A stretch of DNA of 64,000 nt from Porphyra umbilicalis (taxonomy: Eukaryota; Rhodophyta; Bangiophyceae; Bangiales; Bangiaceae), in the NCBI GenBank assembly GCA_002049455.2, contig KV918972.1, positions 62,001 through 126,000 on the forward strand, read 5' to 3'. The notes beneath the pieces are model-generated. The model did not search any database. It was not told the origin of the DNA and saw only the letters and a list, made by a program, of their open reading frames with translations. Shown here one piece after another: positions 51,511 to 61,216 of the stretch; the stretch's first letter is position 1, and each line of letters starts with the position of its first letter. The translations under genes were made by a program, and so were the position numbers.

Positions 51511-54500
51511 TCACACGGACATGTACTCAAAGTCGTGGCCGGCGGCGGTCACCCCTGCCACCGTCGCGGACACCTTGCCCTGGCCCGCGGGCATGACGCA
51601 CGTCAGCCCGACGTTGCCGACCATCTGCACGTCCGTGCACGGCGCGCCGCCCATCGTCACAACCGGGTCAGCCGGGAAGTTGTGGCCGGCCACGTACACG
51701 CGGTAGCCGCCCGCACGGGGCCCCCGGTTGGGCGTGACGCTCATCACCATCGGACCGCGGCCGGCAGGGTTGTACTTTGCGGCCAGGACGACGACCTTTC
51801 CTTGCTGCACGCGGGGCATGTAGAGGGAGCCAAACGGCGTGATGGCAATGCTTAGGCCCGACCAGGACTTGACCACCTTGACCGGCCCGAGCTTGCCCGT
51901 CGCCGACACGGTGGCGGTGTGGACGACGCCGTCGCCGCCCGTGGAAAACTTGGACATGTACAAGTTCCCCTTGACCGAGCCACCAAACACGTTGGTGTGT
52001 TGCGTGGCGAGGCCATTCGTCGAGGGCTTGAACTTGGCGAGCGGCTGCGTGTAGCCGGGCGCGACCTCCTTTGGCTTGCGGTACGTGCACTGGCGCTGGT
52101 CCGTCTTGCCGCGGTTACGGTTGGGGTGGCCGTAGTAGCCCCCCTTGGTCAGCTTGTACAGCCAATCGTCGGAATTGCCTTTGCCCTTGAAGCCGACGTC
52201 TTGATTGCAGGTGACGCTGATATGGCCAAAGCCTGCGTTACCACCATTGTCAAGAATCCAGTAAGTACCGCTGACCCCGTGCCGCTCCACGTTCAGCCCG
52301 TTGCGGATGCCCGCCGCCCACACGCTCACGTCGCCACCCGTTTGCTTAGCCGACGCCGGGTTGTTGGTCGAGTAGGTGACCTTGCCGTTGAAGGCGGAGC
52401 CCTTGGAGAGGGCGACATGCACGACCGCGCCAGACAGGGGCGATTCGTCCACGTTGCCCGACTGGGGGTGCTTGATGCCCGCGTTGGTGATGCCGCCGAC
52501 GGGCAACAGCATGTCGCCGTTTTGCATGAACGCGGGGCGGCCGATCGAGTGGTCGTGGTTAATCTGCACGGGCAGCCCCGTGACGAGGTCCTTGGGCGGC
52601 CCAAAGCAGCCCGTCGCCAGCGACTTGAGCGCGACGACGCGGCCGGCGTTCCACTTGCCCGACTGGAGGTCCCCGACCGACACGAGGAGCGTCGGCTGCG
52701 CGGCCGTGTCGGCCGGGCTAAACGAGACGCCGAGGATCTGCCCCCCAATCTCCGTGGAGCACTCCTTCTTGACGGTGTGTGTGAGGAAGTCGACCTTCAG
52801 CTTGTGCACCCGTCCCTGCATTCGGTTGCCAATGTACACGAGGCCGTCGGGGCCGACGGCGATGGACGTGCCGCTGTCAAGCTTGAACTCTCCGCCGCCC
52901 GCGTTCTTGAGCACCGTCTCCTCGTAGACGGGCGGCTGGGGGTCGTCCGTGCCCGACGCGTAGGTGTAGGTGACGGCGTTGGAGACGCCGTTGGCGGTCT
53001 TGACCGTCACCGCCACCGGGCCATCGGCGGCACCCGCCGGGACGATGAAGGAGATTTCATCAATGGTCGTCAAGCCCGCCACGTCCGACACAATCTTCGC
53101 GTCCTTGCCGCCAACCGACACCGACTCACCGGGGAGGAAGCCAAAGCCCTTGAGTTGGATGGTCGCGCCGCCGCCTACGCCGCCGCTCGAGGGGCTCATG
53201 CTCATGATGACTGGCAGCACCGCGCCCGCGTCGTGCGACAGGGCCGCCGCGGGGGCGGTCACCACCAGCGCCGCCGAGGCGCCCGCCGCCTTGGCGTACA
53301 CCAACTCAAACGAGTGGGCCCCGGCAGCCAGCGCCACCTCGTCGTCAACAACCTTGCCGTCAATGGCCAGACGCACGTCCCCACCGACCGCCTCAACGTC
53401 AAAGTCTACATCCTCCGCTGCGGTGGCGGTGTAGGTACCGACGCACCGAGCAAGCCACGCATCAGAGGCAAAGCTAAAGCCCCCGAAGTCGCCGAGCGAG
53501 CCGAAGGACACCTCCTTGGCGACTGCCACGTAGGCCGGCGCGACGGTTGCCGCCTTTCCGACAGCCGAAAGGGCCTTCACGCCCTCGTGGTAGTAGCACA
53601 CCACCCCCGTGGCCGTGCCGTCAGTGACCGTCACGGTCGTCACGTCCGCGTGAACGTCGCCGTCAAAGTCCTTGACTGTCAGCATGAGGTTGGTGACCCC
53701 CGCCGGGAAGCGGGCGGTCAGCGTCGGCGTCGTGCCGAGGATCTCCTCAGTCTCCAGCACCGACCACGTGAAGGCGACGACGCCGCCAAAGCCCGGGATG
53801 GCGTCGTCCTCCCCGTTGCCGTTGCCGTCGCTGCCGCTCCCCGCCCCGCTGTTGTGAGTGTGGGAGCCCTCCCCGTCGAGGACCACCGCCGCCGACCCGT
53901 CGTCCGCATCGGCAATGGCCTTGTAGGGGCCGCCGGGCACCGCGTGAGCGCCATCATCAGCTTCTCCGGGATTGGGCAAGTCGCCGGGCGCAACGCCAAC
54001 TGGCGGAGTGCCGGGCGCAGGCGTCGCCACGGGCGCCGCAGGAGTTGGCGTTGCGATCACTCCGCCAGTCACAGGGCCAGCGTCGGGGAAGGATCCGTCT
54101 TCGGTGGTGATCGTCAAGCCCGAAAGCATCGCGTTGTTGGCCTTGGCCGTAAAGCGCAGCACCAGCGCGTCGGTTGCCACAGTCACGGTGCGGGTGACGG
54201 TGAGCGCGTTGGCGGCGCCAGCCGTCGCGTGCACGTCGAAGTCGGTCAGCACGTCGACGAGCGACGTGGGGCTGTCGCCAGCGGCAACGTCAAACACCCG
54301 AGCGCCGTCCTTGTAGTTGTGCCCATACGTCTCGGCGAAATGCATCGCGACCGTGTATATGCCAGCAGTCGCGGGCACAGCGTACGCAAATAGCTGCCCG
54401 TAGCGGTGGGTGGCGTAGACGGCTTGGTGGTCGGTGCCATTGACGACGGTCGTGGACACGTACCTGGCGCCGCCCTGGGCGAACGCCGCGGGGGACGAGT

Positions 54501-54624
54501 CGGAGAAGAAAGCGCCAGTGGCGGCACCGCCCGCATTGACCTGAAGGGTGGCCGCCGAGGCGACGGCGGCACCCGCTGAGAGAGCGGCAGCGACAAAAGC
54601 AGAGCGGAAGAGGGAGGCTATCAT
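51511..54624 (-). CDS. Secreted multidomain protein: malectin, PKD, PA14-like, IPT/TIG, quinoprotein-type propeller, IPT/TIG
   Basis: An intact 1,037-residue ORF from ATG 54,624. The frame is open 24 codons further, but the hydrophobic signal (LFRSAFVAAALSAGAAVASA) directly follows this ATG. Order: malectin-like domain (LQVNAGG...YTVAMHFAETY, ~residues 25-170); a Pro/Thr/Gly linker; a PKD-like fold (GGPYKAIADADD...FTWSVLET...TLTVKDFDG); a PA14-like segment (VRLAIDGKVV...AGAHSFELVY); IPT/TIG (MSMSPSSGGVGGGATIQLKG); and a six-blade propeller (SIAVGPDGLVYIGNR, GDMLLPVGGITNAG, VWAAGIRNGLNVE, GYYGHPNRNRG) like soluble glucose/sorbosone dehydrogenases. A final IPT/TIG (SVTPNRGPRAGGYRVYVAG) ends at the TGA 51,511. 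Malectin and IPT modules bind glycans or ligands, so an extracellular-matrix or cell-wall role is likely; catalysis is unproven. Unlike its neighbours it has no homopolymer frameshift and lower GC. Confidence 0.85.
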   Translation of the reverse strand: MIASLFRSAFVAAALSAGAAVASAATLQVNAGGAATGAFFSDSSPAAFAQGGARYVSTTVVNGTDHQAVYATHRYGQLFAYAVPATAGIYTVAMHFAETYGHNYKDGARVFDVAAGDSPTSLVDVLTDFDVHATAGAANALTVTRTVTVATDALVLRFTAKANNAMLSGLTITTEDGSFPDAGPVTGGVIATPTPAAPVATPAPGTPPVGVAPGDLPNPGEADDGAHAVPGGPYKAIADADDGSAAVVLDGEGSHTHNSGAGSGSDGNGNGEDDAIPGFGGVVAFTWSVLETEEILGTTPTLTARFPAGVTNLMLTVKDFDGDVHADVTTVTVTDGTATGVVCYYHEGVKALSAVGKAATVAPAYVAVAKEVSFGSLGDFGGFSFASDAWLARCVGTYTATAAEDVDFDVEAVGGDVRLAIDGKVVDDEVALAAGAHSFELVYAKAAGASAALVVTAPAAALSHDAGAVLPVIMSMSPSSGGVGGGATIQLKGFGFLPGESVSVGGKDAKIVSDVAGLTTIDEISFIVPAGAADGPVAVTVKTANGVSNAVTYTYASGTDDPQPPVYEETVLKNAGGGEFKLDSGTSIAVGPDGLVYIGNRMQGRVHKLKVDFLTHTVKKECSTEIGGQILGVSFSPADTAAQPTLLVSVGDLQSGKWNAGRVVALKSLATGCFGPPKDLVTGLPVQINHDHSIGRPAFMQNGDMLLPVGGITNAGIKHPQSGNVDESPLSGAVVHVALSKGSAFNGKVTYSTNNPASAKQTGGDVSVWAAGIRNGLNVERHGVSGTYWILDNGGNAGFGHISVTCNQDVGFKGKGNSDDWLYKLTKGGYYGHPNRNRGKTDQRQCTYRKPKEVAPGYTQPLAKFKPSTNGLATQHTNVFGGSVKGNLYMSKFSTGGDGVVHTATVSATGKLGPVKVVKSWSGLSIAITPFGSLYMPRVQQGKVVVLAAKYNPAGRGPMVMSVTPNRGPRAGGYRVYVAGHNFPADPVVTMGGAPCTDVQMVGNVGLTCVMPAGQGKVSATVAGVTAAGHDFEYMSV

Positions 54625-54765
54625 TGTGGCAGAGGGGAGGGTACGTCGTATGGGAGCGAAGTTGGGGGCGATGGTCGAAAATGCGAGTAGGGACATGGGC
54701 TCTGCAGGTGTGGAGCGTGAGATAGCTGGTTGGAGTGGTCCACACAGCAGGCTCAGAACCGCGGT

Positions 54766-54778
54766 CCTCTTAAATCTT
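54766..54778 (-). promoter_or_regulatory. TATA-like box upstream of the malectin gene
   Basis: Minus-strand AAGATTTAAGAGG lies ~145 bp upstream of ATG 54,624, in otherwise GC-rich DNA. The position fits a core promoter with a ~110-nt leader. This is a weak call from a single motif. Confidence 0.3.
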
Positions 54779-54779
54779 G

Positions 54780-55709
54780 TGCTAGGTGCGCATCGTCGCT
54801 GCGTCGCAGAAGGCGGCGGCTGCCGGGTGTGTCATGGGCCGGCAGGTGACCCGACCCCACGACCCGCAGCTGAGGGTTGCACCTGGGGCGGCTCATCACT
54901 GGGCCTCGGGGCCAGGCCTCTGTTTTTCTGTGTCCGCGCTGTACACGATGCCCTCTGTGCTCATGTGACCAACTGTAGTAGCCTATGTTCCTGACAAAGT
55001 TGCCCTCCTTCGTTCTTGGAGCTCACCTCCTCAGGAGGCTGGAAATGCGGTTCCCAAAGTTATGAAGACCACAGATCAAAGCTCTGCTGTTGCGACCCGC
55101 TTGGCGCTGCCCGGCCACGATCCGGGGCGATCCCCCGGTGCTTTGGAAACCACCCGTGAGCACCGCCCGCAGCACTGCTCGGGAGAGGCCCATTTGCCGG
55201 GTGCCAGCGGTCCCGACAACGATCCGGAGTGCCTTAGACCTCGTGGCTGGGGGCCGTCCAGCAGGTTCGGACGGAGGCTCGTCTCCGATCAACACGCAAA
55301 ATCCTGACCCCGTATCCTAACTGGGCTTGACAGCAACCGCACAGCGATGGACGCAGTCCATTTGGGGGGGTGCTCGCGTGCCGTCCATCTCCCTGGAGTG
55401 AGGCCCCACCCAGCAGAGCTAGCAGCGCAGAGCGCCGATCCCCACCCAATGGGGGGGAAGACTCAGACGGAGGAGACCAACTTCGGGGGGCTGACACCCT
55501 CGCCTGCCGCTGTGTTGGTGCCCAGGCCACCTGGCTTGAGCCGAGCGCACTGCTCTGGTTGTCAGGCGGTCTGCGCTGGTTGAACAAGGGTGACACGGTG
55601 GCGGGGCCTCAGTGTGTGGGAGCTCATTGTCATTGCTGTCTGCGGACCTCAGAGCAAAGCCAGCAATGTCGGGACTACAGTGTTACAATCTCAATTGAGC
55701 TTGCGACGT
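54780..55709. other. Intergenic, nothing recognised
   Basis: Mid-GC sequence with short ORFs (up to 136 codons, overlapping on both strands) and no domain. It may be decayed transposon sequence, given the MITE that follows. Confidence 0.35.
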
Positions 55710-55905
55710 GGCGCCCTCTCACGGTCATTCTACACCAGCCCGAACGCCCCGAACGTCCGAACGCTGAACGGCCATATTGAAATTCCATTGGCTAAGCATC
55801 CCAGCTGATGCCACGTCGCCCAATGAGATTTCGATATGGCCGTTCAGCGTTCGGACGTTCGGGGCGTTCGGGCTGGTGTAAATAGAATGACCCTCAGAGG
55901 TCGCC
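55710..55905. mobile_element. Palindromic MITE, ~196 bp
   Basis: Left arm 55,710-55,791 and right arm 55,820-55,905 are near-perfect inverse complements. The core (ccgaacgtccgaacgctgaa and adjacent bases) is identical. A 4-base insertion (attt) in the right arm and a few substitutions, mainly towards the ends, are the differences. The 28-bp loop is 55,792-55,819. The outermost bases (GGCG[A/C]CCTCT) still pair. No coding capacity; the shape is that of a foldback MITE. No certain target duplication was identified. Confidence 0.8.
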
Positions 55906-56190
55906 GAACGGGCAAGGCCCGAAATAGATGATTTTAATATGTGCAATAGCATTATTAGGGGCCAGGCTACGTTTCCATCGATAGTCCGGTGTATGGGTGA
56001 GACATCGGTGGCCCATTTCGATTAGGATTGTTGAGTGCGCCCTGGGGCGCCCAATTCAGGCGCTTTCTAGGCGCTCAAAGGGCGCATTTTGGGCGCTCAA
56101 TCGCCCAGCGCCTCCGTTCCGCGCGGCCGCGGGCGGTGGCTCGCCGCCCCCCGCCGGTCGTCTCTGCGTCGCGCGCGTCCCCCCAGCGCA

Positions 56191-56830
56191 GTGGTGCTTA
56201 TCGTGTGTTCACGCGCAAACGTGCAATTCTCGTAAAAAGCTCCGCAAAATGCTTGCAGACGCGTCTGGATGGCGCAGGAAAGGGCGACTTTCGCCCACAA
56301 CAACTTGCGCAGCGGAAGATCGCGTCGTCCGATCTGTCAACTTTACACCATCCGAACCATCTCGAGGCGCTGAGCACGGCCATATATTTAGCCTTCCCTC
56401 AGCTCGGTCGCCGCTTCCCTGCGCTTCGCACACAGTTGCGACGTCAGCATCTTAAGGAGGGAGCTCAGCTACAGAACGACCATGTCACTCACGTCGAAGA
56501 TATTGATAAGTTACCCGCAGTCAGCAGCCTGTGCAGCTGGCCAACAAGAGCCACACATGCGGTGACGTGGTCGGTATTGATTGGCGATTGGTTGATGGAG
56601 ACCTCAGTCGTCCTGACGATTGGCTCCGTGTCGCTCTTGATAGCTTGAGATTCTCTCCTCACCAACCTGTGGGTCACCCCGTAAAATGTAAGCCACCAAC
56701 TCTTGCGGCCTCTCCGGCAGTTCCTCCAGTCTTCTACAAATCGACGTTCTTGCGGAGGGCCTTACGGAGGGGATTTCGGAGCTTTTTACAAGAAAAGCGC
56801 GTTTGCGCGTGTACACACGAGAATCACCAC
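56191..56830. repeat. Foldback element with 54-bp inverted repeats
   Basis: The left arm 56,191-56,244 and the inverse complement of the right arm 56,777-56,830 match at about 47 of 54 positions (shared words: CACGCGCAAACG, GTAAAAAGCTCCG). GC-rich sequence outside both arms is also roughly inverted (cgcgcggccg words), so the element may extend to ~56,110 and ~56,880. The 530-bp interior has no recognisable gene. Just to the left, 56,045-56,110 repeats ggcgctcaa/gggcgc words. Confidence 0.65.
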
Positions 56831-57208
56831 GGCGCAGCCGCCGCGGCCCGTCGGCCGCGCGAACCGCCGGCGGCCCTCCGCGGCAGCCGGCGGTCGGCGT
56901 CGGTGGGGGCGCGCGCGCGGGTTGGGGGCTGGCCGACACCGCCGCTGTGGTGGGGCGGCGAGGCGGGGGCGGCGACCTCCGCGGCACGACGCCGGGGGGA
57001 GACCGGCCCCGTCGCCCGTGGGGGGGCGGCGACCGCGACGCGGCACGCAGCGGCATGGAACAGGTACCAGGAGCAGAGTTGTGCCAATAACGTAGCGTTT
57101 ACCTTTAGCATGAGCAAATGGGTCCCTACGCGGATCCCGGGTCGGCAACGCGCCGACCAAAGCGAGGGTAAAGATGCAAAGCAGATATACAATCAGTTGG
57201 GGCCAAGC

Positions 57209-57398
57209 TCAAGCCGGTGAACCTCCGTCCTTGCCGTCAGCATACTTGCCCAGGTACCCGAGGCCGCGGTGGGTGCGCCACCCATGCCGTGTCGGGAAGT
57301 ACCCGTGCGGTGGGTACGGGCAGGTAGGAGCGGGGAAGGCGTCTTGGTACGCCAGCCCCCGCCGGCAGGTAGAGAAGTAGAGGCACGTGCCGATGGTC
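57209..57398 (-). CDS. Orphan 3'-terminal exon of an unknown gene
   Basis: A C/T-rich tract (tttttctctctcgcttcctt, ~57,428-57,409) leads to GGATCAG at 57,399, a strong 3' splice site. It is followed by an open frame to TAG at 57,209: TIGTCLYFSTCRRG...YPPHGYFPTRHGWRTHRGLGYLGKYADGK. The composition (Tyr, His, Trp, Gly) is natural and unlike the GC-driven chance ORFs nearby. I do not recognise the family. The 562-bp repeat of the DIRS element begins 50 bp upstream (57,448), inside the presumed intron, so the upstream exon(s) should lie beyond 63,075 or be lost. Confidence 0.45.
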
Positions 57399-57447
57399 CT
57401 GATCCACAAGGAAGCGAGAGAGAAAAACACCGAGGGGAGGAAAGGGG

Positions 57448-58009
57448 CAGCGAGAAGCAAGGACCTTGGGGGACAGGGGGGGAGCAAGAAAGGAGAGAGA
57501 GAGCGCGCCCTTCTAGTAATCACCCTCCACCCGCCGTCGCCCGCCGTCCGCGCCGCCACGCCCGTCCACCCGCCGTCTCGTCCCGCGCCGTTGGCGCGGT
57601 GCGCCGTGCGCGCGCTTGGCTGCGTGCGCGTGCATGCCCGGCCGCTGCCGCCGTGCTTGCGTGGCGGGGCCGGGGCGGGGGGTCCCCGTTGCGTTGCCGC
57701 CGCGTTGGCGGCTACGTTGCGGGGAGGGGGGCCGGGGCGGCTGCTCGAGGTTGAGAAGTGCTTGCTGTCTTGGGGGCGCTGCGGCGGCCGTGGCGCGTCA
57801 GCAGTCGCGTCCGTCACGGTCGAGCGTTTGCCCGCCCCCGGCGGATGCTGCCACGTCGGCGGCCGCTGCGGTGCGTCGCCCGTCCCGTTGCGGGCGCCGC
57901 CACGCCGACGGCCGCTGCGGTGCGTTGCCAAATGCGCGCACCGCCGCCGCACCGCCCCCGGAAAGAAATTCCAGTTGCGGTTCCAAAGCAAATCGTTGAC
58001 AGCTGTGCA
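57448..58009 (-). repeat. Left (3') terminal direct repeat of the DIRS element
   Basis: 562 bp, same length and orientation as 62,514-63,075. Differences seen: G/T at ~57,807, C/T at ~57,837, A/G at ~57,963 and T/C at ~58,004. GC-rich, with no gene of its own. Confidence 0.9.
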
Positions 58010-58038
58010 GAACAGGTACCAGGAGCAGAGTTGTGTCA

Positions 58039-58971
58039 CTAGAGGTGGAGATCGGTCGGCCGATCGCGGCCGAGCAGCTCCTGGGCCTCGGCCGTAGCGC
58101 GGAAGCGCACGGCAATGTAATGGCGGAGCGTTGTGTTCACCGACCGGTGGGTACACAGGCCCGCCACGACCTCCACGGGAAAGCCAAGGGAGTAGGCCGC
58201 CGACGCGGCGCCACTGCGCAGGGAGTGCCCGGAGTAGGTGCCGCCCAGAGGCGGTCGGAGGTTGAGCCGCGCGGCGAGCTCGGCCAGCCACATGTTGGTC
58301 GCGCCAGCACCCAGGTCGGCCGCCCGGCGGGAGGACGGCCAGTAGCCGGGGGCAAAGAGACGCTCGTCCGGGTGGCGGCGGTGACGCACGTGGTCCCCCA
58401 GAAGACGACGGAGCAGGCAGATGGCCTTGTCGTCGCCGGGGTGGCCAGCGGCATAGGGCACCATCGTGGCGATACGCGCCGCGCCGCGGCGCACGCCGCC
58501 CTTGAAGAAGGGCACCTGGCACTGGACGCCGTCCGCCGTCACGCGAAAGTCCCGGTACCGCATGTCGGCGGCGGCGCCGGGACGGTTGAACAGGATGTAG
58601 GCCCAAACCAGGCCACCACAGCGGTGGGAGAGCTCGATATTCGCCGTGCCGATGCCGAGGCAGAGCGCCTGCATGATGAACTCGGCCGGGATGGGCAGCC
58701 GCTTGGGCGACTGCGAGCCAACGTGCGCCGCGTGGACCGCCTTATAGCCGGCCACGGCGAGCGCGACGACGTGCGCCGCGGTCGGGTCGGGGCAGCCGGT
58801 TAAGGCGTGGATGCTTCGGATGGTCGACAAGTACTTGCCGAGCGAGTTGGGAGCCAGCGCCTTGCGCTCGTTCTCGTAGGCGATGTAGCCGACGATCGTG
58901 GCCGCGTCGGCCGGCAGCGGGACGAGCAGCCGGTCGGTACAAAAGGCCACAAACGCCCGCCAGCGCCACAT
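58039..58971 (-). CDS. Tyrosine recombinase (DIRS ORF3)
   Basis: 310 residues from ATG 58,971. The N-terminal SAM-like/core-binding part contains FVAFCTDRLL...GYIAYE and GKYLSTIRSIH. The catalytic domain carries GHSLRSGAAS (the H-x-x-R box, ~58,216-58,230), then THRSVNTTLRHYI, which supplies the second His and the nucleophilic Tyr. In these elements the YR inserts the circular cDNA. Ten codons upstream of the ATG (AYRPSTCSSY) also read like YR N-terminus and are preceded by TGTAGGCC at 58,999-59,006. This could be a splice acceptor (CTCCTGCTGTAG) or a readthrough stop, so the true start may be upstream. It sits ~90 bp after the ORF2 stop, in a different frame. Confidence 0.9.
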   Translation of the reverse strand: MWRWRAFVAFCTDRLLVPLPADAATIVGYIAYENERKALAPNSLGKYLSTIRSIHALTGCPDPTAAHVVALAVAGYKAVHAAHVGSQSPKRLPIPAEFIMQALCLGIGTANIELSHRCGGLVWAYILFNRPGAAADMRYRDFRVTADGVQCQVPFFKGGVRRGAARIATMVPYAAGHPGDDKAICLLRRLLGDHVRHRRHPDERLFAPGYWPSSRRAADLGAGATNMWLAELAARLNLRPPLGGTYSGHSLRSGAASAAYSLGFPVEVVAGLCTHRSVNTTLRHYIAVRFRATAEAQELLGRDRPTDLHL

Positions 58972-59060
58972 GTACGAGCTGCACGTCGACGGGCGGTAGG
59001 CCTACAGCAGGAGCGAGCGCGAGGGTGTGCCCATCGCACCGGGCAACAGTTGCGGCTCGG

Positions 59061-61205
59061 TCAGCGCCGTCTCGAGTTGGGCAAAGCGGGTGGCGTCGTT
59101 GACGCCGCGTTGTCGTCGAAGCGGAACACGACCGTCCGCCACCAGGGGCGGGGGGAAGGGCGGTCCGCCGCGCCGTGCGTGTACACGCCCTCCTCCAGCG
59201 GTAGCAGAGAGAACTCGGCGCACGCCTCCACCGCCGGGGCCCACCAGGGCTGGGCCTCCCAGTGGGGAGCGACCAGCGTGACGCGGGCGGCCGTCTGGAT
59301 GATGCGGTGGACGACGGGCCCGACGAGATTGAAGGGCGGGTTGGCCCAACAGTTGTCCGCCGTCCAGTCGTGGTCCATTGCGTTGACGCCCGACGAGTTG
59401 GGGGCCGCGACACGCGAGAAGAAGCGCCCACAGCGCGTCGTCAAATCGGTCGCGAACAAGTCGAGGGTGTGCGGCCCGTACTTGGCCTCGAGCCGCATGA
59501 ACCCGGCGCAGCTGAGCGTCCAGTCGGTGCTGTCCCGCTCGCGGGAGAGGCGGTCCGCCCAGAGGTTGAGCGCCGACGGGAGGTGCTCGGGCCGGAGCAC
59601 GACGCCCATCGCCTCGGTGAGAGCGTGAAGGCGGCGCAGCTCGGCCATCATCGTCGGTGACGAGGACGTGCCGTTGTTGATGACACCAATCGCCACCGTC
59701 GAGTCCATCTTGAGTCGGATGATGGTCTCGCGGTCGGCGAGGAGGGCGCGGAACGACTGGAGCCCCAGCCGCACGGCGCCGAGCTCGAGCGGGTTGATGT
59801 GCAGCGTCCGCCGGTGGGGGCCATGGAAGCCCCGCGCCGGGACGACTCCGTTGAAGACCGCCCCCCAGCCGACCGTACTCGCGTCCGTCTCCATAGTGAT
59901 GGTCGGCGGGGCCGGCCAGATGGCCCGGCCCGTCGACGCGTGCCGCCGTAGCTCCGACCACCAAGACAGGTCCCTCAGGCACTGGTGCGTGAGGAGCACG
60001 TCGCCCGTCACTCGCGCGTTGAGCGCCGCGTAGAGGGCGGCGAGGTGGAAGCGGGTGGTCGGCACGCTCAAATGCGTGCTGACCGCCTTGCCCAAAAACG
60101 AGCACAACGGGGAGAACTTGACGTGCCGGCGGTGGGAGGTTGCCCAGCGGAGGATGGCGGACGCCGTCTGCTCGACGGCGATGGCGCGGTCCGGGGGCAA
60201 GAGAAACAGGCGGCGCTCCGAGTCTACTGTATGGCCGAGAAGACGGATGGCCGTCGGCCCAGTCCGCATGCCCTTGTTGGGGTGGACGCGCAGCCCGAGG
60301 CGGCGGAAGAGGCGCTCGACCGTGCGGAACGCGTCGATCGCCGCGGTTTGCGACGCCGGTTGGCCGCGTTTCGCCGGGGGGGCGCCGCCAAAGTCGTCCA
60401 CGTATGCGATCATACGAAAGCCCTTGCCACGGAGGCACTGGACGACCGGTCGGCAGACTTTGGTCCACGTGTATGGGGCGACCCGCAGCCCAAATGGCAT
60501 GGTCAGCGGGATGAAGATGCGGCCGTCCAGCTCGAAGGCCAGGTAGAGGGCGTCCTCCGGCCGGAGGAGGAGGTGGTGGTAGGCGTCGGCGACGTCCCAA
60601 ACCAGCATCGCGTCCGCCGGCCGGAGCACCTGGGCGAGGTCGGCCAGCGTCTCGTAGCGACAGGTCCGCTGCGCCATGTAGCTGTTCGGGTAGCGATAGT
60701 CGATGACCGTCCGCTCCGCACCGCTGCTCGACCTCACGACAAAGGCGGGCGAGAGGACCTTGATGCGCCGCCGCTCCGCCGGGTCCGTCACCTCCCGCAC
60801 GTACCCGAGGTCCAGCTGCCGCTGGATCTCGCCCGCCATGAAGGCCGCGTCGGCCGTCGAGGCGGGTTACGGGCGGGCGCGCCGTGGCGGGGGTCTGCCC
60901 GTCCACGGGATCTTCACCCCGTGGGCGATCGTGTCCAGCACCCAGGCGCTCGCGCCCAGCGCGCGCCACTCTGGGAGCGCGCGGCGCAGGCGGTGGGCCG
61001 GGCGGTGCCCAACGGGCATTTTCGCCTCCGGGGGGGCCAAAGAGGGAGTGACACTCGGCGACGGAGGTCGCGACCGCGGAGGCGGCGCGACCGGGGGGCC
61101 CGCGGGCACGTCCGTCGGGGGCGGTGTTGCCCGCGATGACGACCCGCGGTCGGGGATGGTGGCGGCGGGCGGGCGCTTCGGCCCCTTGCCCTTGCCGCGC
61201 ACCAT
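59061..61205 (-). CDS. Reverse transcriptase-RNase H-methyltransferase-like polyprotein (DIRS ORF2), one in-frame TAA
   Basis: ATG 61,205 lies 11 bases after the gag stop. A basic/proline leader gives WRALGASAWVLDTIAHGVKIPW, the usual DIRS RT entry. Then TAA at 60,867 interrupts the frame, and an ATG at 60,839 reopens it (592 codons). The RT fingers/palm follow: VIDYRYPNSYM, LVWDVADAYHHL, MPFGLRVAPYTW and the active site AYVDDF (~60,393-60,404). The RNase H has METDAST (~59,885), NPLELGAVRLGL and KMDSTVAIGVINNG. A C-terminal region DLFATDLTTRCGRFFSR...CWANPPFNLV has an NPPF box (59,331-59,342) as in the Dam-like methyltransferase domain of DIRS/PAT elements. The TAA would truncate translation unless spliced or read through, so the copy may be inactive or the site an error. 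Confidence 0.88.
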
Positions 61206-61216
61206 CACGGGGGGGG

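Larger units (their letters stand above)
57058..58035. repeat. 26-bp direct repeat bracketing the left DIRS repeat
   Basis: The same 26 bases (gaacaggtaccaggagcaga plus gttgtg) occur at 57,058-57,083 and 58,010-58,035. The second copy touches the inner edge of the 562-bp terminal repeat; the first lies 365 bp outside it. It may mark a recombination joint or the end of an older, related element. Confidence 0.7.
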
